A stretch of DNA of 64,000 nucleotides, from contig NZ_JAVJSQ010000040.1 of NCBI RefSeq assembly GCF_040219335.1, positions 1 through 64,000 on the forward strand. Direction: 5' to 3'. The stretch comes from Gimesia sp. (GTDB lineage: Bacteria; Planctomycetota; Planctomycetia; Planctomycetales; Planctomycetaceae). Positions 36,527-46,200 of this stretch are shown in pieces (the first letter of the stretch is position 1; every line of letters starts with the position of its first letter). The notes beneath the pieces were generated by a model. That model was not told the origin of the DNA. It worked only from the letters and a program-made list of their open reading frames with translations, and searched no databases. A program made the translations under genes and the position numbers.

Positions 36527-37438
36527 GTGAAACAGCGACTCATTCCCTGCCTGCTCCTCTGTATCTGCCTGATAACACAAGTGGCAGATGCAGCCCCGCC
36601 CCCACTGAAACTGAAATCGGGTGATCGTGTGATCTTCCTGGGCAATACGATGATCGAACGGGCTCAGAAATTCGGCCGCTGGGAAAGCGTATTTCTACGC
36701 AGCTTTCCGGAAGCGAAACTCTCCTTCCGGAACCTGGGCTGGAGTGGTGACACGGTCTGGGCCGATTCACGCGGCATCTTTGATCCCCCGGCTGTCGGTT
36801 ATCAGCGGATGATCAAGCAGATTGAAGAGCTCAAACCAACATTGATCGTGCTGGGTTATGGCGGCAATGAAGCGTTCGCCGGTGAAAAGGGGTTGCCGGC
36901 TTTTGAAAATCAGCTGCATAAACTGCTGACCGATCTGAAGTCCACAGAAGCGAAGATTCTCGTCGTCTCTCCCCATCGTTACGAAAACCAGGGAGCACCA
37001 CTGCCCGATCCCGCGGAACACAATCGGGATCTCAAGCTATATGCCGATGCGCTGCAGCAGATCGCTCACAAAGGCAATTATTATTTTGTCGATCTGTACA
37101 ATCAGTTGATTCCCGAACCTGCCGGTGATCCGGGACTGAAGTGGACGACGAACAGTATTCACCTGACGGATGCGGGTTACCAGAAGGCAGCCGAGATCAT
37201 TGCGGCCGACCTGGGATTACAGCCTGTCACACTCACGCGTGACGTCGATCAGCAGGTGCGTGATTTAACCTTTGAGAAGAACCGTCAGTATTTCTACAAC
37301 TGGCGTCCGCAGAACATTACTTATCTGCTGGGATTCCGCAAACATGAGCAGGGTCAGAATGCCAAAGAACTGCCACAGTTCATTCCTCTGATTGAGAAGA
37401 ATGAAGCGGAGATACACAGTCTGGTCTCTGAGCAATAG
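36527..37438 (+). CDS. Exported SGNH/GDSL-like hydrolase family protein
   Basis: 303 residues with a Sec signal peptide (about 1-22, ending QVADA). The SGNH order is recognisable: block I LGNTMIERAQKFGRWE (about 38), block II FRNLGWSGDT, block III VLGYGGNEAF, and block V NSIHLTDAGY (about 215). In block I, where GDS would place the nucleophile Ser, the protein has GNT, and the block V Asp is Asn. It may therefore be a degenerate or alternative catalyst. It lies 66 bases upstream of the PVC dehydrogenase gene; paired genes of this type are common in planctomycetes and may act on polysaccharides (inference). Confidence 0.8.
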   Translation: MKQRLIPCLLLCICLITQVADAAPPPLKLKSGDRVIFLGNTMIERAQKFGRWESVFLRSFPEAKLSFRNLGWSGDTVWADSRGIFDPPAVGYQRMIKQIEELKPTLIVLGYGGNEAFAGEKGLPAFENQLHKLLTDLKSTEAKILVVSPHRYENQGAPLPDPAEHNRDLKLYADALQQIAHKGNYYFVDLYNQLIPEPAGDPGLKWTTNSIHLTDAGYQKAAEIIAADLGLQPVTLTRDVDQQVRDLTFEKNRQYFYNWRPQNITYLLGFRKHEQGQNAKELPQFIPLIEKNEAEIHSLVSEQ

Positions 37439-37504
37439 CTGCTTGAGTTCCCTGTCTTCTGTTTATTCTTACTTGATTCATCTGATCTCTAAAGGATCGT
37501 TTCT

Positions 37505-40500
37505 GTGATAAATTCAGCCGCACTATTTCTGCCTCGCATTGTCGTCTGTTTTGCCTGTCTGCTGACCCTGTTAACCGGTTCCCTCGCCTGGGCCCAGCGG
37601 GATCTGACCGATATCCCGCCTCCCGATCCGGAACTGGAACGCAAGTCGTTCAAAGTCGCGGAAGGGTTCGAAGTGAACCTGTATGCTGCCGATCCGCAGA
37701 TCGCCAAACCGATTCAGATGAACTTTGACCCACAGGGACGGCTCTGGATTGCATCATCGGAAATTTATCCGCATATCAAACCGGGTGAAAAGGCCAACGA
37801 CAAGATTCTGGTCGTTGAAGATAAGGATGGAGACGGCGTTGCAGATAAGACGACGGTATTCGCCGACGGTCTGCTGATTCCCACGGCCGTGATGCCGGGC
37901 GACGGCGGTGCTTATGTCGGCAACAGCACCGAACTGCTGCATCTGAAAGACACGGACGGAGACGGCAAGGCGGATGTCCGCAAAACCGAGCTGACCGGTT
38001 TCGGCACCGAGGATACACACCACATTGTGCACACCCTCCGCTGGGGACCGGGCGGACACCTGTACTTCAATCAGTCGATTTATATTCACAGTCATATTGA
38101 AACCCCTTACGGTGTGCGTCGCCTCAATGGTGGCGGTATCTGGAAGTACCGCCCCGAGTCGATGGATCTGGAAGTGGTCATGCGGGGGATGCTCAACAGC
38201 TGGGGACATCACTTTGATCGCTGGGGGCAGTCGTTCTGTACCGACGGTGCCTATGGTGAAGGGATCAACTACACGTTTCCCGGCGCTGCGTTCGTGACGG
38301 CGGTCGGCATGGATCGAATTCTGAAAGGTCTCAATCCAGGCAGTCCCAAACATTGTGGCCTGGAAATTCTGAGTGGGCGCCACCTCCCCGAGGACTGGCA
38401 AGGGAATATGATCACCAACGACTTCCGCGGGCATCGCGTCTGCCGGTTTGTCGTCACGGAAAGTGAATCGGGCTATGTCTCCCGTGAACAGGTCGAGCTG
38501 ATTAAAACCGATCACGTCGCGTTCCGTCCGATTGACGTCAAGATGGGACCCGACGGCGCGATCTACATTGCCGACTGGTACAACCCGATCATTCAACATG
38601 GTGAAGTCGACTTCCGCGATCCACGTCGCGACCATACGCATGGTCGTATCTGGCGCGTGACTTACAAAGGCAAACCGACGCTGCCCCGTCCGAACCTGGT
38701 AGGCGCCTCCACTCAGGAACTGCTGGAATATCTTAAAGCACCGGAAGAGTGGACCCGTCAGAATGCCAAGAATGTGCTGCGAGAACGGGGGCGTGCGAAA
38801 GTCGAAGGGGAACTCAAAACCTGGTTGAGCCAACTCGATCCACAGGACCCTCAGTATGAACACAATCGTCTGGAAGGGCTCTGGGTTGCCGAGTGCATCA
38901 GCAGCCCGCAGCCTGAGTTGCTCAAGGCCTGTCTGCAGGCGAAAGACGGACGTGCCCGGGCAGCCGCAGTTCGTGTGGCTAAGGAATGGAAAGACGAAGT
39001 GCCTGACATCTACGCTTTGATCGCGTCCCTGGCGAATGACAAGCATCCCCGGGTCAGGCTGGAAGCCGTGCGGGCGCTGTCAGTCTACGATCAGCCCGGT
39101 GTGCTCAACGCTGCCTACCAGGCGCTCGATCTTCCTATGGATGAATTTCTGGATTATGCACTCTGGCTGACCACGCGCGAGACACGTGAGATCTGGCTGC
39201 CTCAGGTACTGGAAGGGAAATCCGGTCTGCAGAAGGATCCGCGGAAGCTGACGTTTGCCCTGACGGCGATCAATTCTCCCGAAGTAACTCCGGTGATCAC
39301 AAAGCTGATACAAGAGGGGCAGATGCCGGACAGTCAGCTGCAGAGCAGTCTGAACCTGATGGCGAAATTCGGGAATGATAAGGACCTGCAGCAGCTGTTT
39401 GCCCACGCCTTGGATGCGAAAACGAAACCGGCTCAGCAGGCAGCCATCCTGCGGGCACTGGCTCAGGCATTTCAGACCCGAAAAGTCCGCCCTGCGGGGA
39501 ATCTCGGAGAACTGCAGCAGCTGTTTGGTTCGAAAAATCCTGCCGTGCAGCAGGCAGCCATCGATTGTGCCGGTCTGTGGAAGATCGAATCATTGCAGAC
39601 ACCAATTCGGGAACTGGCTGAATCGGGGAAAACGGAGGCCGGGCTCCGCAACACGAGTCTGTTCGCGCTGGCACGCCTGGGAGGCAAGGAAAACCAGACG
39701 CTGTTACTTAATCTGAGTCAGAACGATCCCTCGGTGGATCTGCGGATTGCTGCTATCGCGGCACTGGCCGAAGTGAACGTGAAACAGGCCGCAGCGCAGG
39801 CAGTGAGCCTGATGAACGGCGATGCTGCTCCCGCGCAGCTGTCAACTGTGGCGAATATCTTTCTGCAGCGGAAGGGAGGCGTGGGCATTCTGGTGAATGC
39901 ACTGAAAGGAAAAACGATCTCCAAAGATGCTGCGATTCAACTGAGCCGTCTGGTGCAGTCGTCCGGTCGGGGGAACCCGAATCTGGAGAAAGCGATTGCC
40001 ACTGCAGGGGGGCTGTCCAGCAGTGGGGCACCGCAGCCGGTCAAGCTCTCTCCGGAAGAGATGGCGCAACTGATCAAGGAAGTACGGACCAGCGGAAATC
40101 CGCAGCGCGGGGAAGCGATCTTCCGCCGCGAGAATCTGTCTTGTCTGAAATGTCACGCGATTGGTGGTGCCGGCGGTAAGGTCGGTCCCGATATCATCAG
40201 CCTGGGGGGAAGTTCTCAGCCGGATTATATCGTCGATTCACTGCTCGATCCGAATAAAGCGGTCAAAGAGAATTACAATGCGGTGACGGTCGTCACCGTG
40301 CAGGGGAAGGTCCACTCGGGCGTCCTGGTGCGACGGACCGACAGCCGGCTGGTACTGCGGGATGCCAACGACAACCTGATGAACGTTCCCCTGGATCAGA
40401 TCGACGATGAAACGCCAGCAGCGTCATTGATGCCCGTGGGCCTTCTGGACAAGCTGACGCGTCAGGAACTGGTGGACCTGGTGCGTTTCCTGTCGGAACT

Positions 40501-40990
40501 GGGCAAAACAGACGCGTATACGATTGGCAAAGATCGCGTGGTGCGTCGCTGGCGGGTGATGAAGAATACACCCGAAGCAATGAACGCGATCCGCAGAACG
40601 CGGCATGCCACCGCGGCAACCGACAACCCGGCGTTTGTCTGGGAGCCGGCTTACAGCCGCGTAGATGGGAATCTGCCCCTCGACCAGCTGGAAGAGATCG
40701 GCCGACTGCGCGTTTCAAAGCGGGCCAGCGGCGCCGCGTTTCTGCGCTGCGAACTGGATGCCACAAAGGCCGGCAAAGCGGTTCTGAAGTTCAACTCGGT
40801 CGATGGATTGAAGCTGTGGATCGGGGAAAAGCCGGTTGCCCTCCAGCCGAAAACCGAAGTCGAACTCCAGAAGGGCATCAATACTCTGACGTTTGCGGTC
40901 GAACTGCTGCCCGAACGAGATGTACTGCGACTGGAGGTCGAGGACGCGAAAGACTCTCCGGCACAGGTGCAGATTGTGGGCGGGAAGTGA
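37505..40990 (+). CDS. PVC-type membrane dehydrogenase with HEAT repeats and haem c
   Basis: 1,161 residues, start GTG 37505, signal peptide ending SLAWA. An N-terminal beta-propeller (about 45-410) has the planctomycete/verrucomicrobial dehydrogenase pattern, including MNFDPQGRLWIASSEIYP and DGDGVADK-type repeats. HEAT-like helical repeats follow (about 415-840). A cytochrome c domain at about 865-985 carries one CxxCH (SCLKCHAIGGAGGKVGPD). The last 180 residues hold a carbohydrate-binding-like beta domain. These proteins are exported and probably oxidise sugars or sugar alcohols, passing electrons to the haem. The substrate is unknown. It is co-directional with the SGNH gene. Confidence 0.93.
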   Translation: MINSAALFLPRIVVCFACLLTLLTGSLAWAQRDLTDIPPPDPELERKSFKVAEGFEVNLYAADPQIAKPIQMNFDPQGRLWIASSEIYPHIKPGEKANDKILVVEDKDGDGVADKTTVFADGLLIPTAVMPGDGGAYVGNSTELLHLKDTDGDGKADVRKTELTGFGTEDTHHIVHTLRWGPGGHLYFNQSIYIHSHIETPYGVRRLNGGGIWKYRPESMDLEVVMRGMLNSWGHHFDRWGQSFCTDGAYGEGINYTFPGAAFVTAVGMDRILKGLNPGSPKHCGLEILSGRHLPEDWQGNMITNDFRGHRVCRFVVTESESGYVSREQVELIKTDHVAFRPIDVKMGPDGAIYIADWYNPIIQHGEVDFRDPRRDHTHGRIWRVTYKGKPTLPRPNLVGASTQELLEYLKAPEEWTRQNAKNVLRERGRAKVEGELKTWLSQLDPQDPQYEHNRLEGLWVAECISSPQPELLKACLQAKDGRARAAAVRVAKEWKDEVPDIYALIASLANDKHPRVRLEAVRALSVYDQPGVLNAAYQALDLPMDEFLDYALWLTTRETREIWLPQVLEGKSGLQKDPRKLTFALTAINSPEVTPVITKLIQEGQMPDSQLQSSLNLMAKFGNDKDLQQLFAHALDAKTKPAQQAAILRALAQAFQTRKVRPAGNLGELQQLFGSKNPAVQQAAIDCAGLWKIESLQTPIRELAESGKTEAGLRNTSLFALARLGGKENQTLLLNLSQNDPSVDLRIAAIAALAEVNVKQAAAQAVSLMNGDAAPAQLSTVANIFLQRKGGVGILVNALKGKTISKDAAIQLSRLVQSSGRGNPNLEKAIATAGGLSSSGAPQPVKLSPEEMAQLIKEVRTSGNPQRGEAIFRRENLSCLKCHAIGGAGGKVGPDIISLGGSSQPDYIVDSLLDPNKAVKENYNAVTVVTVQGKVHSGVLVRRTDSRLVLRDANDNLMNVPLDQIDDETPAASLMPVGLLDKLTRQELVDLVRFLSELGKTDAYTIGKDRVVRRWRVMKNTPEAMNAIRRTRHATAATDNPAFVWEPAYSRVDGNLPLDQLEEIGRLRVSKRASGAAFLRCELDATKAGKAVLKFNSVDGLKLWIGEKPVALQPKTEVELQKGINTLTFAVELLPERDVLRLEVEDAKDSPAQVQIVGGK

Positions 40991-41339
40991 GTTCTTTATG
41001 AAGGGGATCCAATCGATCCCCGCACTTCTTTTAGATTACCATTCCAAATGATGGCAAATGCGGTCAGGGTAGCTGCGCCGTGAACTAAGGCTTTTAAGTC
41101 CCGATCCTGCTGTTAGTTGCTGTTATTAGAGCGGGTGGGCGGCAAGAGTCCGGTTATATCAGTCCTGCCAGTTGTGTCTGTACACTTTGATGTGTTGGGT
41201 GAAAATCTGCTCCATCCCGCAGGTGTAGTACTGAAAAAAATATCACTCCTCCGATACTGATTGTGATAACTGTGGGGATTCTCTGATATCTCCCACTTAT
41301 GAGTATTTTATTCAATCAATTAGAGAAACGGAGGTCTCT
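40991..41339. other. Intergenic region upstream of the lipoprotein island
   Basis: About 350 bases. A weak hairpin (ggggatc/gatcccc, 41003-41021) followed by cttctttt may terminate the dehydrogenase gene. The rest is AT-rich with no gene; it should contain the promoter of the lipoprotein series. Confidence 0.4.
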
Positions 41340-42017
41340 ATGCGCTGCTGCATCACGGCTGCGCTGTTGCTTGCACTGAGCACCGGCTGCGGTTCGATCA
41401 AGACAACCGCCTACGATCGACTGGAAGATGACACGCTCATCGCCAACCCGGACCGGCATCTCAAAGGCGTGCCGGTCACGCTCAAAGTTCCCACCCATCT
41501 CAAGCTGACGATTGAAGAAAAAACCTTCTGGCGCGTAGAGGGATCTGAGTTGATTCCGGTTACGACCTGCCGCGCCACTCGGGATGTGATCCCTAAGGTT
41601 CAGTATACCGAAAAGATCTTTCTTGTGGACCCAGTGCGTCCCGGATCGGGAAGCAGCGGTTTTGGATTCACATTCAAAGGTGGAGTAGAGTCTGGTAGTG
41701 GTCACTTGGAGGGCCTGAACTATGAAATTACTGACACCACCATTTCGGACTCAGCCACGTTGCTCGCGAAATCAATCGGCTTTGTTAATGCTTTTGCTAA
41801 ACCAACTGCGGGTGGACAGACAGCGTCTGCATTTGGAAAAGGTAACGATGAGGTTAAACGGTTAGATGTCCTTGAAACAACTCGGGTGATTGCCTGGTCT
41901 CAGTTCGACATCAACTCAGAATATTTTGAAGAAGATGTAATGGGGTTTCTAAATCAACATCTCAATGATAGATCCTGTGATCCAGAATGTCCGGTGACGA
42001 ACACCTGTCAGAAATAG
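41340..42017 (+). CDS. Lipoprotein A of the duplicated lipoprotein pair
   Basis: 225 residues with a type II signal peptide; the lipobox LSTGC puts the acylated Cys at position 17. The mature part begins GSIKTTAYDRLEDDTLIANPD, then HLKGVPVTLKVPTHLKL, TEKIFLVDPVRP, and the end RVIAWSQFDINSEYFEEDVMGF followed by SCDPECPVTNTC. Copy A' (42974-43714) is closely related, and the B proteins share the same frame of motifs more distantly. Family not recognised; no known catalytic residue. The ATG has ggag upstream. It is the first gene of the island. Confidence 0.8.
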   Translation: MRCCITAALLLALSTGCGSIKTTAYDRLEDDTLIANPDRHLKGVPVTLKVPTHLKLTIEEKTFWRVEGSELIPVTTCRATRDVIPKVQYTEKIFLVDPVRPGSGSSGFGFTFKGGVESGSGHLEGLNYEITDTTISDSATLLAKSIGFVNAFAKPTAGGQTASAFGKGNDEVKRLDVLETTRVIAWSQFDINSEYFEEDVMGFLNQHLNDRSCDPECPVTNTCQK

Positions 42018-42076
42018 AGAACGGGAACGAATAATTCAGGGGTAATCGGGTTCTCTCGATAGTGAAGGAGTCACTA

Positions 42077-42829
42077 ATGCGTTTAATGTTATTTTTGGTG
42101 TTAATGCTGATTTTCTTTAACTCAAGTTGCACATCATTTCACACTATTTCACTAGGCCGGCTGGATAATGATTCGCTTTTTGTAGACTGTTTCAGTAGGA
42201 AAGCCAAAGGGATCCCGGTAAAGATGAAGGTGCCTTCACATGTCACTGTAACAATTTATGAACAACAGGTTCTGATTCGAGGAGAGAATGGTGTTAAGCT
42301 GCAGTCGTTTTCCCCTCCTCAGTACGAAGTGAAAACCGATCTTGCTTATACAGACAAAGTCTTCCTGGTCGATTTTGTAAGACCAGCCGGTGGTTCCCTG
42401 TCACTGTCGGGGGCCGGACAGGAAGATAATGTTTCCTTTGATGATGAACAGTATTTTAAAGCCTTTCAGGCGGAAGTCAAAGAACAGACTATGGAACAGG
42501 TTACCAAGGCAATCGATGAGATTGCAGGGATTCCGGGAAGTCTGACCAAAAAATCTGGTGCTACAGGGAAAAGCGTGTCAGCCAGGGTGGTGAACCCACC
42601 AAAGAATGGAATCAGTAATCTTCACTTTGAAGATTCGATCGTAGCTTATCAGAGGTTCGATCTGGCCCGTCCTGACTGGGAAGTGGAACTGAACTGTTTT
42701 GTCAATAAATATCTGGGCAAATGCGGGACTTGCCCCCTGCCCGCTACGGGGAAGGTCAGTACTTTGTCGGACCAGACTGCTGACGAGTTCGATCAGCTTC
42801 TACCACCAAAACTAAAACAATTGAACTGA
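42077..42829 (+). CDS. Lipoprotein B of the duplicated lipoprotein pair
   Basis: 250 residues, lipobox FNSSC (Cys18). The mature protein opens with TSFHTISLGRLDNDSLFVDCF, then KGIPVKMKVPSHVTVTIYEQQVLI, FSPPQYEV, YTDKVFLVDFVRPAGGSL, and near the end YQRFDLARPDWEVELNCFV and KCGTCP. The order of motifs parallels protein A, so A and B are ancient homologues. ATG 42077 with aaggag upstream is chosen; a GTG at 42062 lies within that binding site region. It follows A after 59 bases. Function unknown. Confidence 0.8.
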   Translation: MRLMLFLVLMLIFFNSSCTSFHTISLGRLDNDSLFVDCFSRKAKGIPVKMKVPSHVTVTIYEQQVLIRGENGVKLQSFSPPQYEVKTDLAYTDKVFLVDFVRPAGGSLSLSGAGQEDNVSFDDEQYFKAFQAEVKEQTMEQVTKAIDEIAGIPGSLTKKSGATGKSVSARVVNPPKNGISNLHFEDSIVAYQRFDLARPDWEVELNCFVNKYLGKCGTCPLPATGKVSTLSDQTADEFDQLLPPKLKQLN

Positions 42830-42973
42830 CTCTGATTTGAGGCATATGAATAAGTTGACCAGGTAAGTTTGAACATTCTTTTGATTCACTCTACTGACAT
42901 ACAGCTTGAGTTATTGTCAGTCTCAGGTGAAAGAATTCACGTCAGATATAATTCACGGGAAATGGAGATCTCG

Positions 42974-43714
42974 ATGCGTTACTGGATACCTTTAATAATG
43001 CTGTTGATCACAGTGGCGGCAGGATGCAGTTCAATCAAGACAACTGCTTACGATCGACTGGAAGATGATACTCTTGTAGCAAACCCGGATAAACATCTGA
43101 AAGGAATTCCGGTTTCTCTCAGGGTTCCCTCGCATATCGAACTGACTGTCAGGGAGAAGACTTTCTGGACTGTTGAAGATACGGAAATGATTCCCTTAAA
43201 GAATTGCCGTGCCACAAGAACGATCGATCATGATGTCAAGAACACCGAAAAGGTTTTTCTTGTCGATCCTGTGCGTCCAGCTGGAGGTCCTCTTTCGACT
43301 GATGCCAACAATGTCAGTAATTACTATGGTTTTTCGTTTCAGCATGATGACTTAGACACAGCAGATCGAGAAGCGGGTAAAGAAAAAGAATATCAAGAAA
43401 GCGGCCGAGGGTATCTGGCAGGACTGAATTACAAAAGCAATGACCAGACCATTAAACGGTCAGCCGAGTTGCTGGTTTCTTCACTAAGCATGATTAAGGC
43501 CTTTTCACCTCCGGCTGTAAAGGTGTCAGCGATTGGAGGCGGAAACAACCCGGATCTGGATCTTGAGATCATTGAAACAACGCGGGTAATTGCTTTCTCC
43601 CGTTTTGATCTGAATTCAGAGCATTTTGAAGATGATGTCATGAATTTTCTAGATACCTATGTTAACAAAAAGAGCTGCGATCCGGACTGTCCCAGGACTG
43701 TCACCTGCCGCTAA
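42974..43714 (+). CDS. Lipoprotein A', duplicate of A
   Basis: 246 residues, lipobox VAAGC (Cys18). Conserved with A are SSIKTTAYDRLEDDTLVANPD, HLKGIPVSLRVPSHIEL, NCRATR, EKVFLVDPVRPAGG, and the end ETTRVIAFSRFDLNSEHFEDDVMNF plus SCDPDCPRTVTC. The middle (about 115-165) diverges and has an acidic/charged insert (DREAGKEKEYQES). ATG 42974 with ggag upstream; the longer frame from 42869 lacks signal-peptide character. It lies 144 bases after B. Confidence 0.8.
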   Translation: MRYWIPLIMLLITVAAGCSSIKTTAYDRLEDDTLVANPDKHLKGIPVSLRVPSHIELTVREKTFWTVEDTEMIPLKNCRATRTIDHDVKNTEKVFLVDPVRPAGGPLSTDANNVSNYYGFSFQHDDLDTADREAGKEKEYQESGRGYLAGLNYKSNDQTIKRSAELLVSSLSMIKAFSPPAVKVSAIGGGNNPDLDLEIIETTRVIAFSRFDLNSEHFEDDVMNFLDTYVNKKSCDPDCPRTVTCR

Positions 43715-43772
43715 CCCAGCTCTGCCAATGCATGGATTTATGGAATACCAAAATTAAGTGAAGGAGTCACGA

Positions 43773-44543
43773 ATGCGTTTTTTGACAACGATCATTCTAT
43801 TGATATTACTGCATACGGGATGTACCTCATTTCGTACTATTTCTCTGGGAAGACTGGATAACGATTCGCTATTTGTGGATTGTTTCAATCGGAAAGCCAA
43901 GGGTATTCCGGTAAAGATGAAAGTCCCGAGCCATGTCATGGTATCCATCTATGAACAGCAGGTATTGATTCGAGGTACTGATGGCGTGAGACTACAATCG
44001 TTTTCCCCCCCACAATACGAGGTGAACTCTGAATTGACCTATACCGATAAAGTCTTTCTCGTCGACTTTGCCCGACCTGCAGGTGGTTCCTTAACGCTTG
44101 GCTCTTCGGGGGATAACGGGATCACGTTCGACAAAGATCAGTACTTCAAGACAATTCAGGCAAAAGTGGAAGAAGAGACGATGAAGCAGGTTACCACTGC
44201 ATTGGGGACTGTCCAGAAAGGATTTACTGATGCTGGTATCATTTCCTCCAGTAGGGTTGTAACTGCAGAAACTGATATTCCCAATCTCAAATTTGAAAAA
44301 TCAATCATCGCCTGTCAGCGATTCGATCTGGCCCGGCCTCACTGGGAAGAAGAGGTGAACTGCTTTGTGGAAGAATATCTGGGAAAATGTGGAGATTGTC
44401 CGGATGATACAAAACCGGGCGTTCCGCCAGCGCCATGTAAGTGCAAGGACAAAGAGGTGGGAGCTTTGATTGACGACAGCCAGAATTCTTTCGAGGACAG
44501 TTTCCGTATGGCAGCACCACCGGCTCTGGAGCGTTTGGAGTAG
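43773..44543 (+). CDS. Lipoprotein B', duplicate of B
   Basis: 256 residues, lipobox LLHTGC (Cys17). It matches B throughout the first 130 residues (TISLGRLDNDSLFVDCF, KGIPVKMKVPSHV, FSPPQYEV, YTDKVFLVDFARPAGGSLTL), then RFDLARPHWEEEVNCFVEEYLGKCGDCP. A C-terminal extension with more Cys (PAPCKCKD) is unique. Even the ribosome-binding region (gtgaaggagtcac) is the same as that of B, so the duplication included it. The spacing to A' is 58 bases, as between A and B (59). Confidence 0.8.
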   Translation: MRFLTTIILLILLHTGCTSFRTISLGRLDNDSLFVDCFNRKAKGIPVKMKVPSHVMVSIYEQQVLIRGTDGVRLQSFSPPQYEVNSELTYTDKVFLVDFARPAGGSLTLGSSGDNGITFDKDQYFKTIQAKVEEETMKQVTTALGTVQKGFTDAGIISSSRVVTAETDIPNLKFEKSIIACQRFDLARPHWEEEVNCFVEEYLGKCGDCPDDTKPGVPPAPCKCKDKEVGALIDDSQNSFEDSFRMAAPPALERLE

Positions 44544-44708
44544 AGCACAGTAGGATGTAGCGCTTTTTCAAAAACTCGTGTATTTCCTATTTTATGCTTG
44601 CCGTTGAGGTGTGTTATTATGTACCGTATCTGTGCGAAGGGGTGTTCCTGATACCTGGATTCTATCTGATCTTAAGTCAACCTGATTTCAAAGGGGGCAT
44701 GCAGAACG

Positions 44709-46172
44709 ATGAAAAAGAAAGCTACTCGAGAATCAGAAGCGACTGCTAAGAAGAAAGCTCCGTCGAAAAAAGTAACTCGTAAAAAAACTGAATCCAAAAG
44801 GGCTCGTAAAAAGACGGCGAATCAAAAGGGATCCTCAAAGAAAAAAACTACCACGAAAAAGGCCACTGAGAAAAAAACGCCTGCCCGGAAACGCTCTCAA
44901 AATCCAGTCGCCAATAAGAAACCGGGAGGAAAAAATCAGACAACTTCTAATGCAGATAGTTTGTCAAAAGTATCCACTGTTTTTGCTGCGAGTGAGCCGA
45001 ATGCATATCAGCCTTATCCGTTGCTGAGAATCATCAAGGATGATGAGATTATTCTTGAAAAGCGTGCACGCGAGGAAGAGCTGGCAAGGCAATATCAGCG
45101 AGCGGAAAAAGCATACGAACAATTGTGCAAGGAAGTGAGCGAACAGCAGAAACGCAGGAAAAAAAAGAAGGGGAGTGCATCAAAGAAAGATGCCGTTGAC
45201 TACGGAGATGTGACAGGTATTGAAATCAGTTTTCGGACCAAATTCGGTCATGTCGTTTCTCCTTTGCAGTATGTGATCACTGTGAATGTTTCCCGGAAAA
45301 AGGAGATCAGTGAACTGGGAAAAAGAAATATTACTCCACTCCCGAAAGCCATCGACGGTGTTCCTGTTAAGGTATTGGAGGGAGAATTCGAGCAGGCCGA
45401 TCAGGTCCCTGAAGGCAGGCTGGCATCGGGTACGGGGCCCGCTGCCCCGCCAGCGACTGATCAGCCCCTCCTGGGGGGGCAGCCAATTGCAGAAATTGAA
45501 AGTGCAGATAATTTTGGCACGCTGGGAATGGTGATCGGGACGGATGACGGTACGAACTTCGGTATTTCAAACAAACATGTCACTTCGAATCAGACCATCA
45601 GGCTAACGTCAGGCGACGATCAGCACATCGGTGAAGTCATCAAAGCTGTAGAAATGCAATCTTCAAAGAATCATTATGTGGATTCATCCTACTTTTCACT
45701 ACAGATTCAGGAAGATTTGGAATCACTGCCTTACCAGATTAGAGGTATTAACGATGATGGAGCCGTGGATCTGAAAATTGCGGATCGTGCTATCAAATCC
45801 TCCGAGTTGGGTATACCAGTCTTTAAATACGGGGCTAAAACCGGGAAAGTATTACAGGGATACCTGGCGTCAGTGAAAGCACAAGTGAATGTGGGAGGTA
45901 AGCTGAGAGAGGGAGTTTTGAAAGCAGAAAAACCATCAGACACTTTTCTGATGGGGGGCGATAGTGGTTCTTTTGCCATGGCGAAGGCAAAGGTCGGTGG
46001 AAAGCTAATCTGGCTGGTAATTGGTCTGGTTTTCGCTCAAAAAATGATTAATGGCATTCCGAATGATCGTATTGCTTATATATGCCATATCAAAGACGTG
46101 ATCGAAGAGTTAGGACTCAGCAGTCAGATTCCAACTGGTCGGTTGACGGATACTTGGGAAAATATCTTCTGA
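44709..46172 (+). CDS. Trypsin-like serine protease with a lysine-rich N-terminal tail
   Basis: 487 residues, no signal peptide. Residues 1-75 are a histone-H1-like low-complexity tail dominated by Lys with Ala, Thr and Ser. Residues about 110-155 form a charged helix (REEELARQYQRAEKAYEQL). A chymotrypsin-fold domain occupies about 265-460. The likely triad is His290 (GISNKHV), Asp325 (YVDSSYFSL) and Ser419 (MGGDSGSFA), in the right order and spacing. The protein would be cytoplasmic or nucleoid-associated unless exported by a non-Sec path. It sits between the lipoprotein duplications and lipoprotein C, so it may process or control them (inference). No related function known to me. Confidence 0.72.
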   Translation: MKKKATRESEATAKKKAPSKKVTRKKTESKRARKKTANQKGSSKKKTTTKKATEKKTPARKRSQNPVANKKPGGKNQTTSNADSLSKVSTVFAASEPNAYQPYPLLRIIKDDEIILEKRAREEELARQYQRAEKAYEQLCKEVSEQQKRRKKKKGSASKKDAVDYGDVTGIEISFRTKFGHVVSPLQYVITVNVSRKKEISELGKRNITPLPKAIDGVPVKVLEGEFEQADQVPEGRLASGTGPAAPPATDQPLLGGQPIAEIESADNFGTLGMVIGTDDGTNFGISNKHVTSNQTIRLTSGDDQHIGEVIKAVEMQSSKNHYVDSSYFSLQIQEDLESLPYQIRGINDDGAVDLKIADRAIKSSELGIPVFKYGAKTGKVLQGYLASVKAQVNVGGKLREGVLKAEKPSDTFLMGGDSGSFAMAKAKVGGKLIWLVIGLVFAQKMINGIPNDRIAYICHIKDVIEELGLSSQIPTGRLTDTWENIF

Positions 46173-46200
46173 TTGTTTCAGACCTGTGCAAGGAAGCATT

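Noticed and set aside
37754..39046. Minus-strand ORF of 430 codons opposite the PVC dehydrogenase gene
   Set aside because: Shadow frame arising from codon bias; the plus strand carries the recognised domains.
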